Part shown: piece after piece, positions 24,401 through 35,800 of the stretch
Layout: the number at the start of each line of letters is the position of its first letter
How positions within the stretch are numbered: the first letter of the stretch is position 1
NCBI GenBank assembly: GCA_024699855.1
Contig: JAMPIQ010000002.1
Coordinates: 2,294,001-2,358,000, forward strand
DNA from: Aphelenchoides besseyi
Lineage: Eukaryota > Nematoda > Chromadorea > Rhabditida > Aphelenchoididae
Reading direction: 5' to 3'
DNA: 64,000 nucleotides
The notes under the pieces: generated by a model
Told to the model about the DNA's origin: nothing
Database searches by the model: none
What the model saw: only the letters and a program-made list of their open reading frames with translations
Program-made: the position numbers and the translations under genes

Positions 24401-24623
24401 TATCGGTAATTTGAACGTCATAGCGGTACACCACACTATTCGGTTTGATTTTGACTTTGTACATCGAACATCTGTCCTTATTATCGTATCGCTCGCTGCT
24501 TTCGTATGAGTCATCAAAGTTGCTCAACGAGCGATTGTTTGAGCGTCGAAATCGAGACTCGCTATTGTACGCCGGACGAGTGTCTTCGCGTCGAGGTTGC
24601 TTCGCGTGCTTGTATTTGTACAT
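21444..24623 (-). CDS. Argonaute, nematode WAGO-type, predicted slicer-inactive
   Basis: Argonaute for small-RNA silencing. The ATG at 24623 lies about 60 bases after a TTTACATTTCAG acceptor on the minus strand, a likely spliced-leader site. The Arg/Ser-rich N-terminus (to about residue 40) leads into MYKVKIKPNSVVYRYDVQIT. A PAZ end (VFPLDGLRVFPNQLVPQ, near 23330), a MID region (TQHVVRKNLNARNQTMKNVV) and a PIWI domain follow. The PIWI acidic residues are seen in VIGLDVAHP (near 22510) and LFIFRDGVGEGQ (near 22190). At the position of the catalytic histidine the sequence is YVADESAARGLMIF, with no His. The C-terminus LSYSEHRLGGTRFNS resembles WAGO ends. A Lys/Asp-rich insertion of about 25 residues sits right after DVAHP. 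It could be a secondary siRNA Argonaute (inference). Confidence 0.88.
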
Positions 24624-24687
24624 TGCGATTGATTGATTGATTTGCAGGGGGTTGGAATTTGTTTGCGACGACGATTTCTCGACAACT

Positions 24688-26235
24688 GAAATGTAAAAAA
24701 GTTAAAACAGAACGCACAGTTGATTCTCGAGTAATTAAAAGCCAGTTATTGGACCAATTAGCGCGCAATCTCGAACATGCGACCCAACTGCTATCAGCCC
24801 CAACGCTCGACTGAACGCAAAGAACAGCCAACAGAGCACGCTCGTTCTGGCACAGTAGTTGAGGGAAGAGGACTACATATTAAAAGATACTGAGAGTGGA
24901 AATGAAGAAATTCTGTTTAAATATAAGAAACTAAGACGCTCACAACTCAAAAGTTGAAACCGTAGAAATCGACTATCAGTTTATAACAATGTTGAGAATA
25001 AACCTCCGACTGAAAGTGCAATTACAAAGAAATACGCAAAATCAAAAGCTTCAGAACTCAGACGTTGATGCCCGTATAGAGAGCGTTCGAACGGTTGGGT
25101 TTGCTGAATGTTCTGTAAGCAAATGAACGGACATAAGATAAAGATATTGCGACTGTTTGCAAAAGCTCAAAGATTGCCATTTAACCGAAAGCCCTCAGAT
25201 TCAATCTTTTTTCCGTTTAAAGACCCGCAAAAGACGTTTTGGCCGAACGATCTCGTTTCGACTTGAATGAGACTCTCAAGCAAATCGATTTTTCTCCATG
25301 TTTTTCTCGGCTTATTGCACATGTGCATCGAGCATTGGTAAACCAATGTTCGTAAGGCACAAGACGAACGCAACGCAAAACAATCTGCCGACGAGAACGC
25401 TTGTCGTTTGAGAGCAGAAATTCATTCTTGATTGATCGCGAATCTTGCAAAATGCAATCGATCCTCTAGACCTTTTCAATAAACGAACAGAAATGGACGT
25501 TAGAATAACAAGCTCAATGGATGTGAGTTTACTGTAAGAGAGTAGAAGAACAACAAGAAAGAAATCGCGAATCGCCTTTGAGTTTGTAGCCTCCGCTCAG
25601 AAATGAAGATCAAAATCATCTTTGCCTACCTTATAAACAATGAGCAACGTCATGATTCGAAACTGCTTAGAGGCGGAGCTTAATGTTCAGCAGCCGATTG
25701 TGCAAAAAAATACATTGAAAAGCTGCAAGAACATAACAACAACAAGACATGAAATCACCGCCTTCTCTGCAAAACAGTGATGTGGAGGCTTCAAACAGAA
25801 ATGGACACTGAAGTGAACTCCGCCCATTCAATGCATTGCCGTTTGCTGTTCGTGTAGCGCACACTCATGTGATTGACATTCAAAACATTAGACTAACTGC
25901 ACACTCAGCTGTTGAGCTCATCGAACGATAAGTTTGATCTGTTGTTTACATGGTTTTGAGGTCTATTCGTGCACGATTGCCTTCATTTGCTTATGAGCCT
26001 AAATTCTGGCTGAGCGAACATATGACGTCAATCTTGTTCTACTGGAGAAGTCACGTAGTTGAAGAACCGTAGACTCGGATATCAAATCACATTCTAGGTA
26101 GAAATTTCTTACAAAACTAACTCTTTAAACGAACAACACCCTTCAAACGCAGTGATCGAAGTTATTTGATTTTAAGAAAAAATTTTTATTTGTAAACGTT
26201 AAATAAAACAAAAGATTTGTACACAAAAACAATTA
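24688..26235. other. 1.5-kb intergenic region
   Basis: Upstream flank of the Argonaute gene and 3' flank of MFAP1. No coding exon chain or RNA gene was recognised. Confidence 0.45.
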
Positions 26236-27408
26236 TCAGTTGAGTTTGCGTTTTTTGGCTGCCGGTCGTTCGAAAACGTTCTTCACTCCTCCGGCTTGTT
26301 TTGACAAGAACTTGGAACTAACAGACGTTTCTGTGGCCCATACTCCTTGATGATCGGTCGTATCTTCGGCGGTCAAATGAGTCCACTTGGATCTGGACGC
26401 TTTGCCAAAGTTTTTGACCTAAACAACCAACACTAGATCCGCGCAATTGAAGTTCAGTTACCTGCATGACTTTTGGAAGAACCGTTTTGTCGAACTCGTC
26501 TTCACCAGTTGCTTCGGCGTAATCTCGTTTCAACACTTCGTCCTCTTCATCCAAGTAGAAAGCACCACGATGAAAGTACTTTTGTAGATATTTGTATTTT
26601 CCTTTTTCCATCTGAAATCCTCAACGTAATCACAAGTCGAAGGAAAACATAACCGACCTTATTCGTGACTATCTTCGGATTCAATCGCATGTACTCTTTA
26701 CGTTCCTCTTCGGTCATATTGTGCACTTTGTCGATCTCTGCTTTCTCTCGGGCCAAACTGAAATTTTGGCGAATAAAAATTGACAAATCGACTGGAACTT
26801 ACGCTTCTCGTTCATCCCGATTTCTTTTCAATCGTTTCATTTCTCGAATCTTCCACAACTCATAGGCAACTTCTTCGTTCTCGTCGTCGGTGTTCACGGC
26901 TTCGATATCAGCTGTGTCTTGGTTCTTCTGTTTCTTCATTTCATCTTCTCGTTTTAACTGCTCTTCCATGATCTAAACAACAAACTTCAAGCGGAAATCA
27001 AAACTTCAACTCACTCGAATTGATTCCTTTTTTCGTTCTTCTTTTCGTTTCTCTTCTTCGATTTTCAATTGTTCCAGACGTTTTTCCTCCTCCTCGGCAT
27101 CCATCAGAGTGACACGATCACGTCTAAATGTCCGTTCAAAGTCCATTTAATGTGAAATTATAGCTTACTTTTGGACGAACACCGGTTTGAGAAGTGGGGC
27201 CGCTTCTTCCGAGCTATCCGACTCTTCTTCAGACTCTTCGTCCTCTTCATCAGTCGACTGTTCTTCTTCTTCACCCGATTCCTCTTCTCGTGCCAACAAT
27301 TCCTGCAAAACAAACGATAAGAAGAACAAAATCAACTTCAGCCACCTCTTCTTGCTTCTGTTTTCTTTGTCTCAATAGTTCGCGACGATGCACTTCTTCA
27401 TCGGACAT
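26236..27408 (-). CDS. mfap-1: MFAP1, spliceosomal protein
   Basis: Conserved nuclear spliceosome component. The start at 27408 reads [21 protein letters not shown] Glu/Ser/Asp-rich acidic region follows, then the typical long charged helices ([17 protein letters not shown]), and the diagnostic C-terminal half: [60 protein letters not shown] and [20 protein letters not shown], ending with a nuclear-localisation-like KKRKLN at 26236. About five short introns interrupt it. All expected family blocks are present and in order, so I see no truncation. MFAP1 is known as a B-complex splicing factor despite its name. Confidence 0.93.
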
Positions 27409-27617
27409 TTTGAACAAAAATCGACGAGTTCAGTTAAAAGAATCTTTTGAAATACAAACGCTCAAGCAAAACTCTTCAATTCAGCAAGCAAATCAAGAAA
27501 GCCGTTAAGCTGAAGCTCTCGACACGATTGACCTTTGATGCCAAAAACAAGAAGCCGTTGCATTGTCAGATTCTTTTTCTTAACTTCTAAGTGTTTATTT
27601 CGATATTCACACAAACA

Positions 27618-28298
27618 TTACGTCCAACCTTCAGGATAATTTTTCCCGTGGTAAATTGGAAATTGCGTCCATCCGGAGAAACATTTCGACTTCGCCAATT
27701 GCGGTTGAACCAAATAGAATTCACGACAATCTTCTATTCGGATTTGAAGTTCCTTCACCACGTCCTCTGGTGCCAAGGCCTTGAGATCATTCACTCGTTT
27801 ACATTCAACAGAATAAGAAATCGACGTGTCGTTTCGAACTCTTTAAATCGTTCGTTTTTTCTTTAACAACTCTACCGACCTGTAGATTGCTTCTGCTATC
27901 TCGCGTGCCTCATCGGACATTCTTTCCAGCCAACGAGCGTACCGTTTTCTGTATCTTCGCATTCGAGCTTCACGTTCTCCTTTGAAGGTGTCGTAAATCC
28001 ACTAAACGAATCGAATTAACACTCGACCAAAGCTCCTAACCAAAAGCTTTCTGTCCGCGCGTTCTCTGATTAGCAAATCGATTTCCTCGTCCGTCACGGC
28101 CCTCGAAACGTTTCGATTCCTGATCACACAGAAACGATGAAAAAGTTTGTTTAAATGCGGAATCAACGGTTCGTATCTGAAACTACAAGACTTAAGGAAT
28201 CTTCGAGTTGCGAACCTCAACGGTCGATCTTTGTAGTGTCCACAAGTGAAAGCGATCAAAAGAGCTACGAATATGAAAACCCCACGATTTGAGACCAT
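27618..28298 (-). CDS. small secreted protein, unknown family
   Basis: Four exons give about 187 residues. The start at 28298 opens a signal peptide (MVSNRGVFIFVALLIAFTCG). The mature part is helical and highly charged (EEIDLLIRERADRKLL; ARMRRYRKRYARWLERMSDE), with four cysteines spread over the C-terminal two thirds (FCVIR, ECKR, DCREF, KCFSGW). It ends YHGKNYPEGWT. The introns restore the frame exactly: one ends with TTTCAG (42 bases) and one with TTTAAAG. The gene lies tail-to-head between OAC and MFAP1, all on the minus strand. I recognise no family. A secreted effector or peptide-like role would be speculation. Confidence 0.65.
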
Positions 28299-28523
28299 CA
28301 GTAACTTGGTGTTTTATGTGAAAACAATGGATATTAAAGAATTGAAAATCAAACTTAAAAACCATATCACAGGTTTCCATTTGTTTTTGCATCTGCAAAG
28401 CGGACATTTGAGTTTGGACAGTGAATACGTACAAACGCAAACAAGAGAGAAACCATCGAATAATGAACACGAAAAACATCTCAGACGTATAGTTTCGTTT
28501 ATTGCAAACAAACAACTACAATC

Positions 28524-31045
28524 TCATGTTTGCCGAGTTCTAGCAGCCCGTTGATCGTAAACTCTTCTCATGTGTTGGCCTTGAATGAATGATCCAATTG
28601 GACTCGTGTGATGTTCGTCGATGTAAAACAGAAGTCCGGAGGTTGGATGAATCGACGAACAAAAGCGATCGTTTGTTTTGTTGCACCAGAATTCGGTCCA
28701 ATCCAACTTCACGCAGCTCTTTCCACAATCAACGGCTTCCAGTCGTCGACGCATATTCGGATATTGAGCCAAATGATACTGAAAAAGCATTTGGAGGCCA
28801 ATCGACTGAACACAAACATTCAACGGGTCTCCAATTCTACCCAGAGCTCGGCCGTATTTCAAACGTCCGAAGACCGTGCGTAGTGGATTGTCGTGAAACT
28901 TCAAATGTTGTTTCTGAATGAACATCATTTGGCGAGCAAAAACACTCAAATTTCCGTAGAAGATTTGCATTGAACGAAAAAGTGGGTCTTCGGTCAACTG
29001 TTCACTTGCAATGGCAATGTCTTTACTTCTGCTGTATCTTAAGAATGCTTCTTCAATTTCATTACTGCTTGATTTATTTACCCGATTAAAACAATCAAAA
29101 TGTCGATTGGCTTCTTCCATTCCCGTAAAGTCAGAAACAACTCTCGCATCATGAAATTGGTACAATAGTCTTTGATGAACTAAACAACCTCAAAATCCTA
29201 CAAACATACTAACCGGTTGTAAATGCGATTGTTGAAATTCTCGGTCAGTAGGATAACAGGAATCACGTCCGATTGTCGTTAAATCCCGATAAACACTTCG
29301 GAAAGCGTATTTGATTCCCGCATATGCGAAACCACCATGCGAATTTCCAATCAAAACCACGTTCTTGCTCCCCATTCCTTTATCGTGACATATGAAATGG
29401 TTGAACTAATGAACGTCTTGTTAGTTGTCTTGTAACATCACTCCACAGTATTTGACCGTAAAGTCGTGTTACTAGTCAACTATCAAGACAAATTACATGT
29501 ATTGGAGATATGAGATATTTGGTTGGTAATTAGACGGCAATCGATCGCTTTCGTCTTCACAAAATCCAAAGCTCCTAGCAAGTTGTTCCAAATCCAAATT
29601 GGTTTGAATAACTTCTTCGACTTTTAATTCCGACCACGAGCTTCGATTCGACCACAAGTCGAGAACTCGTTTCCGCATTTCAGATTTCCATTTGGCAGTT
29701 GGATGTTGGTTCTGGAATTTTCATTTGTGTCATTGAATTACGCACTTACGGTCATCAAGTCTACGCTCTTCCTATTCAACGTGTAGATTGCTAGCAAATT
29801 GAAAGCGTACCCAACGAAAATGACCGCCAAAAGTCTGCACCAAGTCCTAAGGTTGCTGTTGAAGAAGCGATCGAACGCGTTCGTCGTAAAGTAACCGATA
29901 AACAAAGAGAAGCTGCAGAGTAGGATTCCAACTAAAAGAATTGAAATCGACTGAAAATTAGCCCCACCATTGACCGATGCTTCTCCTTGGTTCTTGTACA
30001 TATCGAGATCGAAATATCGATGAAACGTAAAAACCGGCCAATGAACTAAGTAAACGGAATAAGATACTGATCCCAATTCCACTAGCAACGGCCATTTCAG
30101 AAGCCAGTTCTCATCGCAACGTGCAACAATCACAAAGGTCAGAATAACAACGAATACCTGGCTCAGCTCTCTGTGCACGGGAATTCTAACAAAAAGCAAA
30201 ATTGCGAGTCCAAGAGCCAACAGAAAGTCAAAAAGTTTCGATAAAGGCTCTAAACTGCTGATGTTATTCTGAGTATTACGTGTTCATTTACGATTTCTGA
30301 ATGCAAGGTGGCTATTGCGACAGTCGAAGGCAAAGAAACCGAACAGAAATTGATACAATCGATTAACTGTCGACATGTAGTCAAAATCAATGAACTGGTG
30401 ATGATAAAATGAAAACAATGCAACGAGAATTAGAAAGAAATGGCCCATTGGTTGTCGAATTTCTGACAATTTTTGCTTCAAAATGAACAGAAATGGAGCC
30501 ACAATGTAGAACTGCATCTCAACTGATAGCGACCAAGTATGTAGGAAGAATTTGTATCTTGCCTCCAAAGCGAAATACGTGATTCGCTGCGATCGAATGT
30601 GATTCGACCAAAAATACAATGTAGGTCGAGAATCTGCACCTAAGTCCCTGAACTCAATGGGTGGAAGCAGCCAAAGGGCACTCCACAAAGTTAAACATAT
30701 GACCGTTAGATACAACGGTATCAGACGCTTCAATCGACGGAAATAAAAGTCGATCACTTCTTTCAGCCCAAACTTCCTTTCGCTCTTCATGATTTTGTTC
30801 ATCATGTACCCCGAGATCACAAAGAAGCTAAAAGATGGTTTCAATGAATTTGCTTCTACTGTTCATTACACGTCCACTCCGAGATAACCGCATGGAAATC
30901 CGCTGCTCCACAAATGAAAGATCAATACGCTGAGAATCGAAACTCCACGAAGACCTTGAATATCTCTACGGAATCTGTCTAAAACACAATTATTCCAATT
31001 GCAATGAACCAAACAACCTTTGTGTTCTCTAGTAGCTTCCAACAT
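28524..31045 (-). CDS. OAC-type acyltransferase 3 with C-terminal SGNH domain
   Basis: Multi-pass O-acyltransferase. A short first exon at 31045 (MLEATREHK) splices to DRFRRDIQGLRGVSILSVLI, followed by FHLWSSG with the conserved catalytic His, then FFVISGYMM. The family helices follow, with the TWSLSVEMQFYI block near 30500. The C-terminal half is an SGNH-hydrolase-like domain: VVLIGNSHGGFAYAG (29330-29370) with the nucleophile Ser in NSH, and YIDEHHTSPIGSFI near 28590-28640 with the Asp/His pair. Worms have many such oac genes, often expressed in epidermis or gut. The acyl acceptor is unknown. The gene ends RAARTRQT at 28524. All hallmark residues appear intact. Confidence 0.88.
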
Positions 31046-31249
31046 CCTTCACAGATTTTGGTCGAAAGACCGACACTCTGGATCGTGAATTTGCAGTTCT
31101 GTTGCGATGAACTCAATTAAAATGCATTGGTTGTTTACGCATCACAGTCGGACCTTTTTTCGATTTTTATGGACAACAGACTCCGTGGAGATCAACAACA
31201 AAAACGGTAACAACAAAATAAAGATCCTACACAACATCTAATGGAAGTC

Positions 31250-32638
31250 CTAAGATACCGTGTAAACACGTGGTTTAGCCAAATAACGGAAAGATCGTTT
31301 GGCCAACGAACCACGCGAAAATTTGTGTCGTTTAGCTCGTCTCAACGGAATCCCAACTTGCGGTAAAATTGACTGACGATAATGATCGGCAACCGCCACT
31401 CTGTCAATCGGATCTTCGAACAGTTCCTCTTCGCTGAGCATACTCGCATCTCGACTACAAACACAGAGTGAACAAATCGGTTCAATTTCACTCACTCTTT
31501 TTGCAGAACATCCCACAGATGATGGTTCGGCTTCTCCACTTCGTCCCAACGCAAAGTCTCCTGAACAAAACTGAACGTCTGCTCGTTCGGTCGCACATTC
31601 CAAACACTCAGCAATCCATCTTGAGCGGCCAAGTCCACAGCAACCGAAATACGTTCACCCGGTGCTGCAATCAAAAGTCAAATGACAACAGAAATGCAAC
31701 TCACATTTTCCAATCAGCTGCTCATCCGCGTAGATTCCGACAATGTAGAGCGGGACCGCGGTCTCGATTCCACTGCTGTGCAAAATTCGAGGCTCTACTT
31801 TTCGTTTTCCCATCTTGTGTAGATAGTCTTCGAGGATCGGTAACGGTCGTCGGAACGGAAGAACGTCTTCTAAGGGAAGTGAAGCGATGGGCGGCAAAAT
31901 GAAATCGCAGACAAACTGATGAACACGATTCGAACCCAACACTCCGACCATCGCTTTCAAAGCTTCGACAATCGACTCCGTGGCCACGGGAAACTCACTG
32001 GTACGAACTACGTGTCGAAGTCCGAGTTGTTCAGCCACCGGAGCCAATGCATTCGTGTCGCTCAGACGCTGAACCACCGCTTGAATGAACTCTTCAGGTG
32101 CTTTCGGCCATTGATGCCGGAGAATAGCACTCAACTGCCAAACAATTCGATGGGCACCTGAACAACAAAATCAAAAATAAAATCAAAATCATTTCACCTT
32201 TTTCGATCAACTCTGCATTATCCGATTGTTTCTCTTTGGACTCATATTCGACCACATCTTCCGACTCGTCAGATGCTTCCAAACTGTCCGAATACGTTGG
32301 AGTAGTGAGGGCTTGAATGAGCGTGTGATCGTGCAAATCGGGAGCGTTGATTCGGTACTTTAAAGCGCTTATTTCGCTCGGATAGCTCCTGAATGTACAA
32401 GTAAGAAATTTAACTCGTTAACTGGAGCCCACCAATTCGGATACGAAGATCGAGGAATCACGGGATCGGCGCCGATCAGTTGACGACGATTGTGAAGATC
32501 TTTGAGGTATCCGCGCTCCCAAACGCTACGTACATTTCGACCTGAAAATCACGAAAATTGGAGTCGACATTCGAAGAACTTGCAGGTCGTGATGACGGCC
32601 GTTCGATTCGGTTTCGGCAAAATACTTTGACTGAACAT
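31250..32638 (-). CDS. mrpl-44: mitochondrial large ribosomal subunit protein mL44 (RNase III-like)
   Basis: Mitoribosomal mL44, an RNase III-fold plus dsRNA-binding protein. Key segments are [69 protein letters not shown] and [20 protein letters not shown], which match the family pattern without catalytic RNase III residues. The C-terminus is basic ([19 protein letters not shown]). The start is uncertain: an ATG at 32638 can splice either from a GTATTT donor after MFSQS or further along, and then joins [20 protein letters not shown]. The gene is divergent from the cuticle collagen at 32886, with 250 bases between. Confidence 0.82.
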
Positions 32639-32885
32639 CTTCAATCAAAAACCAACGGAAGTTTCAACCAAGTCGACTCGGCAATTTGGATCGTTTGTTG
32701 AGCGGAAAGCGAACTTCGGGCGCAACTGGAAAGCAAACAGACGACGATCGTGCAAACGAAGACTTCAGTTTGTTTACCCTGAACGTCTCAATGAGCAAAA
32801 GATACCGGCAATTACATGCACTCGTCTTTTAAGACAAACAAATCTCTTGTTCGAAGTATCAGTTGAAGTAATCGACGATTCGAAC

Positions 32886-35800
32886 ATGTTCCACAATACT
32901 CTGTGGCTTTACATTCAAATGTCATTTTGCACGATTTTTATTCTTTGTTGTCTTTTTGTTTTGCCGCAAATTTACGTCGAAATTCACGAACTACACGACT
33001 TTGTTCTCGAATCCGTCAATGAGTTTAAGGTACGTTTATTTACGGAGGTCGTTACAAATTTCGTCTAATTGATGATCTCAGTTAAATATCGCGGTCCTCG
33101 AGGTACTTATACTCAAACGTAAAGTTTTCCAGTTTTTGAATGCTCCACTTAAAGAAAATCAATGACCAGTTTCCTTTGTTCACTTACCGCTTCGTAGTCG
33201 AAGGTCACGTAACGACCCTACAAAGGAAATGAATCGAGTTTGAAGAATTGGACTTACAAATTCGTAATCGTCCGTGATCTTTGTCGGTTGTTCGAGACGT
33301 TGAAACCACTGCAGATATTTTTTGTGATAACGCCACGCCAACGTCTTCAACGCTCTTGCGGACAACAGTTGAGCTTTCGTACCCTACAAATATACGCGTT
33401 GTTTTGTAGTCAATTCACTGAACCTCCAAATAGTAGAACGCAAAGAAGAGCGTTTCGGGTTGAAGTCGCGTGTAGTAGTCAACGGTCTCGAAACTCGGCA
33501 TCGTCTCTTGTGGATAGTAGGTAACCGGCGAGAACTGAGTTGTTTGATGTTGTTTTTCTTGAATTGACGTGTAGTTCGAACGGAACAGAAAGCTTTCACT
33601 TGGAGCGTACATACGATCAGCAAACATATCAAGCAAATGACTTGGCTCTTTTGGTTTCTTCACCGGTTCTATGAATCCCACGGAGAAGTCGTCCGAAAAC
33701 GGTGTAATGAAAGAAGTTTGTGTTGCAATCGAAGTTGTTGGTACTTCTTTTTGCATTTCGTTTCGAAGATGTTTGTTCGAAATGCCGTTGATTGCGTCGT
33801 TCAACTCCTGCATTTTCATGATCGACTCCAAGAGCGCTGGAAATCTTGTTGTTGGAGTTTTCAGGAGTTGAAACTCACGCTTGTCATCTGATCTAACAGA
33901 ATCAGCTCGTTGAATTTGCTCGATCATTTCAACGGGCGGCGAATCGCGTTCCTGTTCCTCCACGACCGTTAGCACGTTGGAGGTTGTTGAAAGCGGTGGC
34001 GTTGCTGACGAACTGTTAGCAGCAGCCACAGCAGCGTACGTTGGATGATTGCCTGCCACACCCAAAGATGATGTAAATGGCATTGTGGCGTTTGTTGTTT
34101 CCATTGCATTCAGTGCGGACGTGGGCGAAGAAGCAATCGAGACGGTCGGCGTCGGTACGCAAACCGAAACGCTTGGATTACTCACTTGAGATGTCGATAC
34201 GTTGTTGTTTCGTTGCTGATCTGGAGGCGATGCTCTAGCAGCAGCGGCCGCGTACGAAATTTGTTGGGATTGCGTTGAGACAACCGGTCGAGTAGTTGGA
34301 ACGCTGCTGAAGAAAACCGGCAAATTCCGCGTTTTTGTTACTTCTTCTGGAGGTGGCGATTCCGATGGACTTTTGATTGCTGAAATCGCGGTTATTGAAG
34401 TGATCACAACTCGACATTACGTTTTTCTTTTTCAATCAGAGGACAGTTGACGACACGAAGTTGATTGATGTAGTCGCCCAAATTCAACTCATTGTACACG
34501 TCTGTAAAATCAATTGTTCATCGACTGATCAGAACTTACCGTCCGGTTCCATTGTTTCCAACGTTCCCAGATCCTCGTCATAATCCGGACCAAGAGCTTC
34601 GACGTACATGTCCAATGGGTCTCTGAGCTTGTTGTTCACTTCTTCGACTTCCAATTTTTCGTTCAAAATCAATCGCATGCAAACTTCCAAGTTCGTTAAA
34701 TTGAATGTCACTCGCTCCAGATGTTTCTTCAACTCGCCCACTTTCTACAGCAATCCACTAGTCGCCAATTTGATGGTGAAACTCACTTCCTTGTCCGCTC
34801 GTTTCATTTCGTCCTTGTTCTTTCCACGTTTTCGTCCGGTATCCGCGGCAGTTGTGAAGGTTTCGATCTTTGATTCCGTACGATCGATTTCGTCCTGAAT
34901 CTTTCGAATCTGGGCCTGAAATACCGCGGCAATTAACTTCGATTGAAAGTTTGAGTTCACGTTCAACCACTCCAACGTTTCGGATTTCTCCTTCTCTTTC
35001 GGGTCCAACTTCTCTTCGGCACTGAGTCCCTGGTTGCTGTGCGGTTTGGTTTTGTTCTCTCGCTCTACGTCTTTGAACAACTCCATTCGCTCTTCGATTA
35101 GTCGGCGATATCGATTCAACTTGTCTTTGTCCTAACGAAGCTATCAATCGCTTAGTCGGTCGTTGACTCACCTTGATCTCGTCGAAACCCTGCCAGTTCT
35201 TGACCTGCTCACGCAACCGCTGAAGCTTCTTGATCTCCTTCTTCAGGTCGTCTTGAAGCTTCTCGCGTTGATTGTCCTGGGGCATTTGATCGTGACGGTC
35301 CATCATCTCTTCAAAAATCTCGATACCTTCATCGATCTGAACTCCAACAATCAGACGATCAACACCATCGACTACCGACCTTTTTGAAGCATTTTTCCAT
35401 TTCGATTTGAAGTTTGCGCTTCTCCGCCATTTCGATGGAGTTTCGCGTTCGGTTCGAAGCACTCGACCTTACGGAGATTCGTTGAAAGTTTACTGAAAAC
35501 TCGAAGTCACGTTAGAAAATCACAAACAGCGCGAATAGAACCCGGAGAGTTTTTGGCAAAAAACAGACCAACGACCGCGTCCTCCACACAAAACAAATGA
35601 ATGGCGAGCGAGGAGAAAACGATCGACTTTGTTCAAAAGGAAATTTTGCGAATTCCTCTTCCCAGACGCTGCGTCGTTTCGACGGCAAAAGGAAAACGAG
35701 TCGAACGAAACGGCGATGTAAACAAGCGAACTTCCAAGACAACCGATTGGGGTCGAAGATGGCAATCAGAAAATAGATCTGCACTTCTGATCGCGAGATC

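Noticed and set aside
31919..31960. GGGTTCGAATC on the minus strand as a tRNA B box
   Set aside because: It lies within the mL44 coding sequence ([10 protein letters not shown]) and there is no A box or cloverleaf around it.
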